Shown here piece by piece: positions 14,815-22,810 of a stretch of DNA of 24,773 bases. The stretch covers positions 1-24,773 of the forward strand of contig CALTVJ010000021.1 in assembly GCA_943912835.1 (NCBI GenBank), written 5' to 3'. The position numbers and the translations under genes were made by a program. The notes below the pieces were generated by a model, which saw only the letters and a list, made by a program, of their open reading frames with translations, had not been told where the DNA came from and did no database searches. Positions within the stretch are counted from its first letter, which is position 1, and each line of letters opens with the position of its first letter. The stretch comes from an uncultured Porphyromonas sp. (lineage in GTDB: Bacteria > Bacteroidota > Bacteroidia > Bacteroidales > Porphyromonadaceae).

Positions 14815-15687
14815 TTATCGGACGGGGGCAGCCCAATGGAGCTTTCTCCGTAGTGTTTCTGCGTAATTGTGGGGTTTTAGCCTAACCATAGTTATAGAGT
14901 TTGGACTACGATAGACTCTTAGGCTACTATTGCAAGAGAAAATTTTGGCTGCTCCATCAAGAGCCAGCATAAAGGAGTTGTTGCGAGCTTCAACACTCAT
15001 CTCTAGTACGGCATCTGAGGCAATTACGAGAGGACGCATAGAGAGAGAATGTGGGGCGATAGGGGCAATAAGTGTACAATCTGCATCCGGCATCATAATA
15101 GGCCCATAGACACTCAGCGAGTAAGCTGTAGAACCTGTCGGCGTAGCGAGGACTAACCCGTCGCAATCATAATTGGCTAGATAAGTTTTGTCGATGTGGG
15201 TCTGTACACTAATCATGGAAGCCGTTTCTCGTTTAAGTATGGCGACTTCGTTAAGCACGTCTCCCACATATTTGCCATCTACTTCTACTCTTAGTTGCCG
15301 ACGTTTCTCCAACTGATATTCTTGATTGAATAGCCGACCCAGTAGGGGCACAGCCTCGTGCACATCTATATCGGTCAAAAAGCCTAGCCTCCCTAAATTG
15401 ATACCGAGTATTGGTATCTGTTGCCCACTGATAAAGCGAGCTGTGCGCAAAAATGTCCCATCTCCCCCAAGACTAATGGCAAAGTCTATATCGAGAGCTA
15501 TGCCCTCTTCCAAGATGTGGTACTGGTCAATCTCTAAGTTGTACTCCTGTTTGACAACACAGAGGAAAGAGGAATCGAAGTATATGCGTACATCGTAACG
15601 TTTCAACTCGTTGTAGATGAGTTGTAAGGCTTCTCGATGTTGGGCTTTGTATCCTGTCCCGAAGAGGGCTATCTTGTATTGGCTCAT
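14815..15687 (-). CDS. nadK: NAD kinase
   Basis: Phosphorylates NAD to NADP using ATP or polyphosphate. The signature GGDGT lies at residues 74-78, followed by NLGRLGFLT at 97-105. The second conserved block is YDCDGLVLATPTGSTAYSLS, and the C-terminal beta-rich domain follows, ending near LALDGAAKIF. The length of 290 aa is normal. There is no signal peptide; the protein is cytoplasmic. A -7 box at 15711-15718 could give it a promoter of its own inside the operon. It is followed after 11 bases by the DUF4294 gene. Confidence 0.97.
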   Translation of the reverse strand: MSQYKIALFGTGYKAQHREALQLIYNELKRYDVRIYFDSSFLCVVKQEYNLEIDQYHILEEGIALDIDFAISLGGDGTFLRTARFISGQQIPILGINLGRLGFLTDIDVHEAVPLLGRLFNQEYQLEKRRQLRVEVDGKYVGDVLNEVAILKRETASMISVQTHIDKTYLANYDCDGLVLATPTGSTAYSLSVYGPIMMPDADCTLIAPIAPHSLSMRPLVIASDAVLEMSVEARNNSFMLALDGAAKIFSCNSSLRVYRSPNSITMVRLKPHNYAETLRRKLHWAAPVR

Positions 15688-15710
15688 AGCTAATCCTTAA
15701 TTTCTATTAG

Positions 15711-15718
15711 CAAATATA
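15711..15718 (-). promoter_or_regulatory. -7 box candidate for nadK
   Basis: The minus strand reads TATATTTG, an exact TAnnTTTG match, 24 bases before the nadK start codon. No good TTTG is seen 19-21 bases upstream, so this may be a weak internal promoter or chance. Confidence 0.35.
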
Positions 15719-15745
15719 GTCAAAAGCCCATTGTTGTGCTGTAAC

Positions 15746-16354
15746 TTAAAAGTAAACCGAATAATTCCCTGTTGTTGTGGCTCTGCGCCATATCCATATC
15801 TCTAAGCCTTTTAATCTAAATATTACTGTCGGGTTGAGATTAAGTCTTTGTTTTTTTATAGCTTGCCTTATGTTTGGGGCGTAAGTGTTGAGTATGACGA
15901 TACGGATGTTGGGATTTGCTTTTAAGGCTTTCCAGCCATCAAAGTCGTTACTCTCAATAAGGATAAGTTCAGCTTCTTGGATTGTTTGACTTACTCCTCT
16001 ATATCCACTTGCTTGAATATAGAAATGTGGTAGCTCATTGACCTGAGCTTGGTGGATGTAATAAGTATTAGCTTGTTGATGTAGTGCAATGCGAAATAGT
16101 AATTCGAGCCTTTTTCTATCGGTAATACACTGCTCATCACCGTATTGCTTTTTGAGTTTCTGTGCTTCTTGTTTATTATAGAGCCTACGATAAGCTTCGT
16201 AAGGGTGAGGGTTACGAATAACGTGTCTGATGAAGTTGAAAGCATAGGGAGAGTGCACGCCATCACCCCGCCAATTGAGGCATCGTCTTTTGCTGTTGAT
16301 AAGCTGTTGCCCGAGCTTCCAAGCCAAAGATTTAACCTTACTTCTGACTTTCAT
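15746..16354 (-). CDS. Degenerate methyltransferase-like protein, 202 aa
   Basis: I chose the ATG at 16352-16354 because it overlaps the preceding gene by only 17 bases; the longer reading from 16432 would overlap by 95. The N-terminal segment WRGDGVHSPYAFNFIRHVI (about residues 28-46) is the hallmark, from memory, of a Bacteroidota class I methyltransferase-like family. KRLELLFRIAL near residues 80-90 also fits the helix that normally precedes the SAM-binding loop. In this protein the glycine-rich SAM loop that should follow is absent (QQANTYYIHQAQ instead). The chain continues with a short variant of the C-terminal part (WKALKANPNIRIVIL). It probably lacks methyltransferase activity. It is cytoplasmic and basic. 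Confidence 0.7.
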   Translation of the reverse strand: MKVRSKVKSLAWKLGQQLINSKRRCLNWRGDGVHSPYAFNFIRHVIRNPHPYEAYRRLYNKQEAQKLKKQYGDEQCITDRKRLELLFRIALHQQANTYYIHQAQVNELPHFYIQASGYRGVSQTIQEAELILIESNDFDGWKALKANPNIRIVILNTYAPNIRQAIKKQRLNLNPTVIFRLKGLEIWIWRRATTTGNYSVYF

Positions 16355-17264
16355 AATCTTTTTGACGTTTTTTGAGTTCGTTGCGAATACTTTGAGTAAA
16401 CTGATAGTTTTTCCAACCCCATTTAGGAGCAAGAATCATTTCTGGTGGAGATTGTGATACGAAGCGTTCGATGACGATATCATCTCTTAGGCGACCAAGA
16501 AAATCAAGGCATAGAGCAATGTATTCTTCTTCTGTAAATAGATGATAGTCCTCTGGGTGATCGAGATAATCTTGCGCCATAAGCGTCCCTTTGAGTACTT
16601 GTAATTGGTGTATTTTGAGTGTTGTGATGGGGAGTTCGTTTATTCTGTCTGCATGACTGAGCAAATCTTCACGACTTTCGCCAGGAAGACCTAATATGAG
16701 GTGTCCACCAACGAGGATTCCAGCATCATGTGTACGCTTTATCGTATCGATTGCTTCTTGATAAGTATGTCCTCTTTGTACTCTATCAAGAGTCCTATCA
16801 AGAGTGCTCTCTATCCCGTACTCAACGAGCACAAAATAACGCTTACTTAAGTCTGCGAGGTACTCCAGCAGTTCGTTAGGCATACAGTCTGGTCGGGTCC
16901 CGATGATCAGGCCGTGTACGCCAGGGTGAGCAAGAGCTTCTTCGTATTTTGCTATACAACTCTCCACTTTGTCGTAAGTGTTGGTATAGCTTTGGAAATA
17001 TGCCAAGTATTCCATTTGAGGATATTTGTGTCGAAAGAATGCAATACCCTCATTGAGTTGTTCCGTAATACTTTTTTGACGAATAGTAAATGCCGGACTG
17101 AAACTTTTGACATTGCAGTAGGTGCAGCCCCCTTTCCCTCTAGATCCATCTCTAGTAGGGCAGGTAAACCCAGCTGTTAGTGTAATTTTTTGCATTTTAC
17201 GCTGGGGAAAATAGCGCTCAAGAAACGCCGAGAAGTCTATCCACTCTCTCATACTATATGACAT
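16338..17264 (-). CDS. Radical SAM protein, TIGR01212 (YhcC/YtqA) family
   Basis: An iron-sulfur radical SAM protein of unknown substrate. The cluster motif has the wide spacing of this family, CX11CX2C: Cys35, Cys47 and Cys50 in FTCPTRDGSRGKGGCTYCN. Other family features are YFQSYTNTYD, GTRPDC, EYGIESTLDRTLDRVQRGHT and GGHLILGLPGE. The length of 308 aa is typical. Two starts are possible, Met1 (17264) and Met5 (17252); the first is used here. A hairpin lies 14 bases before the start, just after tRNA-Thr. The next gene overlaps its end by 17 bases. Confidence 0.93.
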   Translation of the reverse strand: MSYSMREWIDFSAFLERYFPQRKMQKITLTAGFTCPTRDGSRGKGGCTYCNVKSFSPAFTIRQKSITEQLNEGIAFFRHKYPQMEYLAYFQSYTNTYDKVESCIAKYEEALAHPGVHGLIIGTRPDCMPNELLEYLADLSKRYFVLVEYGIESTLDRTLDRVQRGHTYQEAIDTIKRTHDAGILVGGHLILGLPGESREDLLSHADRINELPITTLKIHQLQVLKGTLMAQDYLDHPEDYHLFTEEEYIALCLDFLGRLRDDIVIERFVSQSPPEMILAPKWGWKNYQFTQSIRNELKKRQKDYESQK

Positions 17265-17277
17265 TTATATAAAAGTA

Positions 17278-17311
17278 AACCGTAGCCGTCTATCCCTAGA
17301 AAACTACGGTT
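17278..17311 (-). terminator. Hairpin between tRNA-Thr and the radical SAM gene
   Basis: On the minus strand AACCGTAG (17311-17304) pairs perfectly with CTACGGTT (17285-17278) across an 18-base loop, followed by the T-rich TACTTTTATAT. It could end the tRNA transcript, or attenuate transcription into the radical SAM gene whose ATG lies 14 bases further on. Confidence 0.4.
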
Positions 17312-17342
17312 ATCAACACACATTAACAACAATCTGATCTTG

Positions 17343-17415
17343 AGCCGAAAGCCGGACTTGAACCGGCGACCTATTCATTACGAATGAATTGCTCTACCAA
17401 CTGAGCTATTTCGGC
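17343..17415 (-). tRNA. tRNA-Thr (anticodon CGU)
   Basis: A full cloverleaf folds on the minus strand. The acceptor stem is GCCGAAA with TTTCGGC, the D-arm GCTC-AGTTGGTA-GAGC, the anticodon arm ATTCA-TTCGTAA-TGAAT, the variable loop AGGTC and the T-arm GCCGG-TTCAAGT-CCGGC. Loop positions 34-36 are CGT, which reads the threonine codon ACG. The discriminator base is U, and CCA is not encoded. All stems are perfectly paired. A consensus -7 box lies about 60 bases upstream. Confidence 0.96.
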
Positions 17416-17472
17416 ATATTTCCACTCTACTAATTTAGGAAAAGAACCAAGTCTTTTTCGTATTAGCGGGTG

Positions 17473-17502
17473 CAAAGGTAGTAAATATATTCTATATATA
17501 AA
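17473..17502 (-). promoter_or_regulatory. Promoter of tRNA-Thr
   Basis: The minus strand reads TACCTTTG at 17480-17473, an exact -7 box and the same octamer as at nrdD. A TTTA at 17502-17499 lies 18 bases upstream as a weak -33 box, in an AT-rich tract. It lies between the murF-alr stop and the tRNA. Confidence 0.6.
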
Positions 17503-17520
17503 GCCCCTCTTGCTACCTGA

Positions 17521-19941
17521 CTAGTAATATATACGTGCGACCCTAGGAGATATGCTTGTGAGTATTTCGTAAGGGATAGTACCTGCGACATCGGCCATAG
17601 CTTCTATGCTCGTTTCTTTATTGCCAAATATATACACTAGGTCTCCAATGTGTACCTGCTCTAGTTTAGAAATGTCTACCATACAGGTGTCCATACAAAT
17701 ATTCCCAATAGTTGGACAAAGAATTCCATGTATAGACATGGCCCAGCGTCCATTACCATAGCGTCTGCTTAACCCATCTGCATAACCTATTGGTAATATG
17801 GCGATCTTACAATCATGCTCTACATAACCAGAGTTACCATAGCCGACATACTGCCCTTTTTTAACAAATTGTATATCTAGTATACGTGTGGTTAGCTTGG
17901 CTACAGTTTGAACCTCTTTACATCCCGTTGGGCTGAAGCCATACAGACCTATGCCAAGACGAACTCCGTCAAAGGAGTATGTATCAGCAAGGGTCTCAAT
18001 TCCTGCCGTATTTAATAGGTGTAGCATTGGCATATTATGATTGTAGCCAATGTTTTGAAGTTTATGGCATAGTTGAGAGTAAAACGTCTTTAAAATCCTT
18101 GCTTGATTATGTGTTCTGTCTATTTCTTTGGGGTCATCTGCAGCTGCAAGATGGCTAAATACACTTTCAATAGTTAAATCGTATTGCTGTATCATATCTG
18201 CTATTCTCTCATAGGTATCTGGAGCAAAGCCTAATCGATTCATACCAGTATTGACTTTGATATGTAGTTTCGGGCGAAAGCCTTGGTGAGCTTTGTGGGC
18301 AAACATAGAGAGCATATCTATAGAATATACCTCAGCCTCTAAGTTATAACGATCTAAGGTCTCAATACTATCTATTTGCGGGTTCATGACGATGATCGGG
18401 GATTTGATCCCTTTACGTCGCAACTCTTTACCTTCATCAGCTACAGCTACAGCTAGGTATGAAACGTGTCCAGATTTTTCTAAAGCTTTTGCTATGGCTG
18501 TAGCTCCTAGTCCATAGGCATCAGCCTTAATCATACTAACTATTTTTGTCTTTTGAGATAAAAGACTACGATAAAAGGATAAATTGCTTAGTAGTGCCGA
18601 TAGGTCTACCTCCAATCTAGTGTTGTGCTCTTTTAGAGATAGGTGCTGTACGAGTCTTTCTAGGTGTAATCGTCTTGCACCTTTAACCAAAAGGACTTTA
18701 GTTTGTAGTAATTGGTCTCTATAAAGATTAAGCAATTCGCCAATATGGGTTACTTTGTATACTGCAGTATCTCCCCAGTTGTCATCTATTATGATGTCTT
18801 CCCAAGCAACTAGGAATAAGTGCTTAATAGAGAAGTCTGTGCATAAGGTTTTGATTTGCTGTAGCAGAAGAGCTTTATTTTTGATGCTTTCCATTGCTCC
18901 TAGCACAATAGTGTCCCCTCCTCGCTGAGTTAGTGAGATGATGGCGTGCTGGAGAGAATCCAAGTCGTTGGAGTAGCTGTCATTGATGATGATGTGACCA
19001 TATATATTCTCAATTAACTCCATGCGCATAGGAAGAGACCCAATGTTTGGGATTTGAGCAATAGCCTGTTGCAGATATTGTGGTAGCGAGATCTGAATAA
19101 ATCCTAGTGCTAATGATAGATTGTGTCTTTGTAGAGTGTCCAATCTCTGAAATTCAGCTCCCAGTTTGTTGATCCAGAGGCTTTCACTACATTGATACTT
19201 TTTTATATATGGATCAAGGTGGAGATTTAATAAAGACAGAATAACTTCTATATCTCTGTCGGTTGTGCCGTAAAATATATTCTTTGTGCTAGGCCCTTTG
19301 GCAAGTTGTAGTTTTTCTGTGTAGAGCGTATTGAGGCTATCGAAATTTTCACTGTGTGCAGTCCCAAAATGAGTGATGATGACTTCATCAGGATTTATCA
19401 TCTGTTGTAGTTTTTGCATCTCAAAGGGTTGAGATATTCCAGTCTCAATGAACGCAATACGACAGTCTGCTGGAATGCCAAGAAGAGATAGAGCAACCCC
19501 AATTTGACTATTATAACTAGCGGGAGAGCGATAAATTTCACTTATCGATGGGCTAAGCATGGCGTAAAGCATCTCTTTAACGATGGTTTTTCCATTGCTC
19601 CCTGTGATTGCTACAATATGTGTGGATAAAGTTTGTCGATATGCTTTGGCTAAACTTTGTAGGCTAGCTAGAGTATCTTTGACATATATAAAGTAAGCAT
19701 CTTGGAACTGTTGGCTTAGCTCTTCCAATTTTTCGCTGATAACGAAAGTGCGTACTCCTTTGTTATATGCATCTTCGATATAATTATGTCCATTGCCAGA
19801 AGTTGTAACAAGGGCAAAGAATGCTAAGGCTTTATTGTTTGGAAGCTCTCGGCTATCTATGCATACGCTTCCTATGGTGCGAGCATTACCAATACAACTG
19901 ATCGCTAAGAGATGCTTCTCTATATTTTGGATATCCAACAT
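17521..19941 (-). CDS. Bifunctional UDP-MurNAc-tripeptide:D-Ala-D-Ala ligase / alanine racemase (MurF-Alr fusion)
   Basis: The N-terminal half (about 1-432) is MurF, which adds D-Ala-D-Ala to UDP-MurNAc-tripeptide. Its P-loop is GSNGKTIVKE (114-123, Lys118), the central motif HFGTAHSENF (191-200) and RMELIENIYGHIIINDSYS-type ligase segment near 306-324. The C-terminal half (about 441-806) is alanine racemase, which makes D-alanine. PLP would bind Lys472 (MIKADAYGLG), and the catalytic tyrosine is Tyr720 (LPIGYADGLSRRYGNGR). MNRLGF and NICMDTCMVD are also racemase blocks. The P-loop departs from the common GTNGKTTTKE; I believe this variant is normal for the fused Bacteroidota form. The protein is cytoplasmic. 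Two hairpins separate it from the YceI gene, so it may have its own promoter, which I could not identify. Confidence 0.96.
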   Translation of the reverse strand: MLDIQNIEKHLLAISCIGNARTIGSVCIDSRELPNNKALAFFALVTTSGNGHNYIEDAYNKGVRTFVISEKLEELSQQFQDAYFIYVKDTLASLQSLAKAYRQTLSTHIVAITGSNGKTIVKEMLYAMLSPSISEIYRSPASYNSQIGVALSLLGIPADCRIAFIETGISQPFEMQKLQQMINPDEVIITHFGTAHSENFDSLNTLYTEKLQLAKGPSTKNIFYGTTDRDIEVILSLLNLHLDPYIKKYQCSESLWINKLGAEFQRLDTLQRHNLSLALGFIQISLPQYLQQAIAQIPNIGSLPMRMELIENIYGHIIINDSYSNDLDSLQHAIISLTQRGGDTIVLGAMESIKNKALLLQQIKTLCTDFSIKHLFLVAWEDIIIDDNWGDTAVYKVTHIGELLNLYRDQLLQTKVLLVKGARRLHLERLVQHLSLKEHNTRLEVDLSALLSNLSFYRSLLSQKTKIVSMIKADAYGLGATAIAKALEKSGHVSYLAVAVADEGKELRRKGIKSPIIVMNPQIDSIETLDRYNLEAEVYSIDMLSMFAHKAHQGFRPKLHIKVNTGMNRLGFAPDTYERIADMIQQYDLTIESVFSHLAAADDPKEIDRTHNQARILKTFYSQLCHKLQNIGYNHNMPMLHLLNTAGIETLADTYSFDGVRLGIGLYGFSPTGCKEVQTVAKLTTRILDIQFVKKGQYVGYGNSGYVEHDCKIAILPIGYADGLSRRYGNGRWAMSIHGILCPTIGNICMDTCMVDISKLEQVHIGDLVYIFGNKETSIEAMADVAGTIPYEILTSISPRVARIYY

Positions 19942-19974
19942 TTTGAGCTAATTGAGATCTTGACTCTTATAGTA

Positions 19975-20020
19975 ATAAATGCTGTAGAGAGGCGTTAGTA
20001 ACCAACTCTACAGCATTTAT
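19975..20020 (-). terminator. Strong hairpin between the YceI gene and murF-alr, probable terminator
   Basis: Perfect 15-bp arms (19975-19989 and 20006-20020) enclose a 16-base loop. On the minus strand the outer end of the stem reads CATTTAT and is followed by TACTATAAG, a moderate rather than pure T-run. It lies about 45 bases after the YceI stop and 34 bases before the murF-alr start. Confidence 0.6.
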
Positions 20021-20028
20021 CTTAGAAG

Positions 20029-20052
20029 TACTCTGCTTTATATTTCAGAGTA
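20029..20052 (-). repeat. Second hairpin after the YceI gene
   Basis: TACTCTG (20029-20035) and CAGAGTA (20046-20052) are perfect 7-bp arms around a 10-base loop. It lies 12 bases after the YceI stop and directly before the larger hairpin. It has no T-run of its own and may protect the 3' end of the message. Confidence 0.45.
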
Positions 20053-20064
20053 TTTGTGTTTTTC

Positions 20065-20730
20065 TTACTTCTTAAGCTTAAGTGTGAATGACAATTCCAT
20101 TTCGTCGTCGATGAAGTTGTCACCAAGGCCAGTGAAGAAGCTCTTAGAGCCATACTTAACATCCCAATCTGCACGGTTGATGCGGAATACATCACTCTCG
20201 ATAACGAAAGTTCCTTCAGCTTCATTGTGTTGTACTGATTTTACAGGGATTGTGATGTTCTTAGTCTTAGCCTTGAGAGTAAGGTTACCCTTAAGTTCTT
20301 TAGCTTCGTCTAGGTTTAGACCGCCTTCAGGAATGTCTGACAATTCAAACTTAGCTGTGCTGTAAGTCTGTGCTTCAAAGAAATCTTCGCTAAGAAGGTG
20401 ACCACGAAGTTTTTCAGCCATTTCGCCCTCAAGGTCTAGAACCTTAAGAGTATTCATGTCGATTTCTACATATCCGCCGATCAAAGACTTACCTTGGATT
20501 TCTACTTTAGCGTCTGCAATCTGAAGTGTACCGTTGTGGCTACCAGCAGGCTTGAAACCCTTCCAGTTCAACACAGAAGTTGAGTCACTTACATAAGCTT
20601 GGCTGAGGTCAGCACTTGCTACAGCTGCAGAATCAGTAGCGTTGAGGGTATTTTCACTTTTACCACCACCACAAGCAACTAAACCACCTACTAAAACTAG
20701 GCTTGCTAAATATAAACTTATTTTTTTCAT
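20065..20730 (-). CDS. YceI-like lipoprotein, 221 aa
   Basis: The N-terminus is a lipoprotein signal with lipobox LVAC and Cys20 followed by GGG, so it is probably anchored in an envelope membrane. After a short linker rich in Ser, Ala and Asp, the YceI lipocalin-like beta-barrel domain covers about residues 45-221. It shows the family patterns VLNWKGFKPAGSHNGTLQI, GYVEIDMNTL, RGHLLSEDFF and the C-terminal SFTLKLKK. YceI proteins are thought to bind polyisoprenoid or amphiphilic lipids; the ligand here is unknown. The gene is monocistronic in appearance, with its own promoter and two hairpins after it. Confidence 0.94.
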   Translation of the reverse strand: MKKISLYLASLVLVGGLVACGGGKSENTLNATDSAAVASADLSQAYVSDSTSVLNWKGFKPAGSHNGTLQIADAKVEIQGKSLIGGYVEIDMNTLKVLDLEGEMAEKLRGHLLSEDFFEAQTYSTAKFELSDIPEGGLNLDEAKELKGNLTLKAKTKNITIPVKSVQHNEAEGTFVIESDVFRINRADWDVKYGSKSFFTGLGDNFIDDEMELSFTLKLKK

Positions 20731-20802
20731 ACTTTAAATTTTGTCCCTTTAGAAGGAACCTAAATAATTGGTTATAGAATTTAAATATATTATTTCAGCT
20801 TA

Positions 20803-20835
20803 CAAAGTTACGAAAAACTAATCAATGGGAATAAA
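20803..20835 (-). promoter_or_regulatory. Promoter of the YceI-like gene
   Basis: On the minus strand TAACTTTG at 20810-20803 matches TAnnTTTG exactly. TTTA at 20835-20832 lies 21 bases upstream as a near-consensus -33 box. The predicted leader is about 65-70 bases, AT-rich, with no Shine-Dalgarno sequence. Confidence 0.6.
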
Positions 20836-20899
20836 TCTCTAGCCTCTCAATACAACGATATTTGATAGATGTTTTCTATAGGTTGCAGCTGTTTGAACG

Positions 20900-22810
20900 T
20901 TAAGCTTCTAGTTCTAGAGCTATTTCCTCCCATTTCTGATATACTTGTTCTTGCTGGTCTTTAACCTGTTGGTATGCCTTAAATAAATCATCTGTTGGTT
21001 CATGTACAAGTCTATTTTCTAGGGTTTTGAGTTCTTTCTCCAAGGCTTCACTCTGAGCTTCACAGTTTTTAAGTTCTCGTTCTAATGCTCTACGTTTTTT
21101 ACTGGCTTCTTTTTGCTCGGCATACTCTGCCGCTCCTAAACGTGGGGTTGATGTTTGTGCATTGTTTATAGTCTGAGCTCTGGGGTTGCTTGGCTCCTCT
21201 TCGAGATCTCGTTTATACAGCCAGTCATAAATACCACCCATATGTTCTATGACTCGTCCCGATTTAAATTCATATATGCGACTAACTAAGCCATCAAGAA
21301 ACTCTCTGTCGTGAGAAACTAAAATAACTGTACCATCGAATTTTTGAATAGCTTCTTTAAGTACCTCTTTTGAGCGGATATCTAGATGGTTTGTCGGTTC
21401 GTCTAGTATGAGGACATTTGCAGGCCGAAGTAGTAGTTTGATGAGGGCGAGACGCCCACGTTCACCCCCACTTAGTACAGAAACTTTTTTTTCGCTAAGT
21501 TCACCGCCAAACATAAATGCTCCGAGTAGGTCATTTATGCGTGTACGCATATCTCCTTCCGCCTCTTGATCTATTGTTTCGTAAACCGTCAAGTCTCCTC
21601 TCAACTCTTGTGTCTGCGTTTGGGCAAAATAACCAAGTTCTACTTGATGTCCTAGTGTTAGACTACCCAAATAATCTCCTATTTCCCCCATAATACATTT
21701 GATCAAGGTAGATTTCCCAGAGCCATTCTTACCTACAAAGGCTACTTTCTCGCCACGTTTAATCGTCATATTGACATCAGAGAAAACAGTGTGTTTGTCA
21801 TAGCTCTTAGATAACCCATCTATAACAATGGGATAAGCTCCAGAGTGAGTTGCAGGAATGAAGTTGAAGTGCATCGCTCGACGGTCTATTTCGTCAAGTT
21901 CGATACGCTCTATTTTTTCAAGTTGTTTGATGCGACTTTGTACTTGTACGGATTTAGTGGCCTTATATCTAAATCGTTCGATGAAGTCTTCTGTTTCTTG
22001 GATGCTTTTTTGTTGGTTTTCGTAAGCTCGTTTTTGCTGTTCGAGACGTTCCTCTCTCAGTTGGACGTAGTGAGAATAATTTGTCTTGTAGTCATAGATG
22101 CGTCCGAGCTCTATTTCAATGGTTCTGTTTGTTGTAGCATCTAAAAAAGCTCTATCGTGTGAGATCAGCAGCAGTGCACTGCTACCTTGTGCAATGAAAC
22201 TTTCTAGCCAACGTATAGACTCAATGTCGAGGTGGTTGGTGGGCTCGTCTAATAGAAGTAGATCAGGTTTTTGAAGGAGGATTTTTGCTAGCTCAATGCG
22301 CATACGCCAGCCGCCACTGAAGGTTTTGCTTTGTCTGTGAAAATCTTCTCGTTCGAACCCTAAGCCTAGAAGTGTACGTTCTATTTGGGCATGGTAGCTC
22401 CCATCACTTGTCATGGCTAACTCATCGCTACGAGAGCTGTATCGCTCTATGAGTTCGGCGTATTCGATGCTGTCGTAGTCGGTTCGCTCTGCCATCTCAT
22501 TAGCAAGGGCATCTACTTCTTCTTGCAGGATCTTGAGGTGATTGAATACCTGTTCACACTCTTGGTATATCGTATAGCCGTCATGATGGGTCATAACTTG
22601 TGGAAGATAGCCAATACGAAGCCCTTTGGGTCTGTCTATTGTCCCAATACTAGGTTGATCAAGTCCTGCGATTAGTTTTAGCAAGGTTGATTTACCTGCT
22701 CCATTTTTTCCTGTTAATGCAATCCGCTCTCGTCTAGAAATAACGAACGATATATCATCGAAGAGGGTAAAGCTACCCCAAGATACAGAGAGTTTGTTGA
22801 TAGAGATCAT
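20900..22810 (-). CDS. ABC-F family ATP-binding protein, 636 aa
   Basis: A soluble tandem-ATPase protein without membrane segments, of the type that acts on the ribosome. Domain 1 has Walker A GKNGAGKST (34-42), signature SGGW (165-168) and DEPTNHLD (188-195). Domain 2 has Walker A GKNGSGKST (360-368), signature LSGGE (446-450) and DEPTNHLD (470-477). The linker (about 245-325) is charged and helical, as expected for the part that reaches the P-site tRNA. Residues 562-636 form a C-terminal coiled coil. It looks like a housekeeping translation factor (Uup/YheS-like) rather than a resistance protein, but this is inference. Its start overlaps the namZ stop (TAATG). Confidence 0.95.
   Translation of the reverse strand: MISINKLSVSWGSFTLFDDISFVISRRERIALTGKNGAGKSTLLKLIAGLDQPSIGTIDRPKGLRIGYLPQVMTHHDGYTIYQECEQVFNHLKILQEEVDALANEMAERTDYDSIEYAELIERYSSRSDELAMTSDGSYHAQIERTLLGLGFEREDFHRQSKTFSGGWRMRIELAKILLQKPDLLLLDEPTNHLDIESIRWLESFIAQGSSALLLISHDRAFLDATTNRTIEIELGRIYDYKTNYSHYVQLREERLEQQKRAYENQQKSIQETEDFIERFRYKATKSVQVQSRIKQLEKIERIELDEIDRRAMHFNFIPATHSGAYPIVIDGLSKSYDKHTVFSDVNMTIKRGEKVAFVGKNGSGKSTLIKCIMGEIGDYLGSLTLGHQVELGYFAQTQTQELRGDLTVYETIDQEAEGDMRTRINDLLGAFMFGGELSEKKVSVLSGGERGRLALIKLLLRPANVLILDEPTNHLDIRSKEVLKEAIQKFDGTVILVSHDREFLDGLVSRIYEFKSGRVIEHMGGIYDWLYKRDLEEEPSNPRAQTINNAQTSTPRLGAAEYAEQKEASKKRRALERELKNCEAQSEALEKELKTLENRLVHEPTDDLFKAYQQVKDQQEQVYQKWEEIALELEA

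Noticed and set aside
14804..14836. Longer start for the DUF4294 protein
   Set aside because: It would overlap nadK and place polar residues before a clear signal peptide; the start at 14803 gives a normal exported protein.
16355..16432. Longer start for the methyltransferase-like protein
   Set aside because: It would overlap the radical SAM gene by 95 bases; the internal ATG reduces this to 17 and precedes the recognisable domain.
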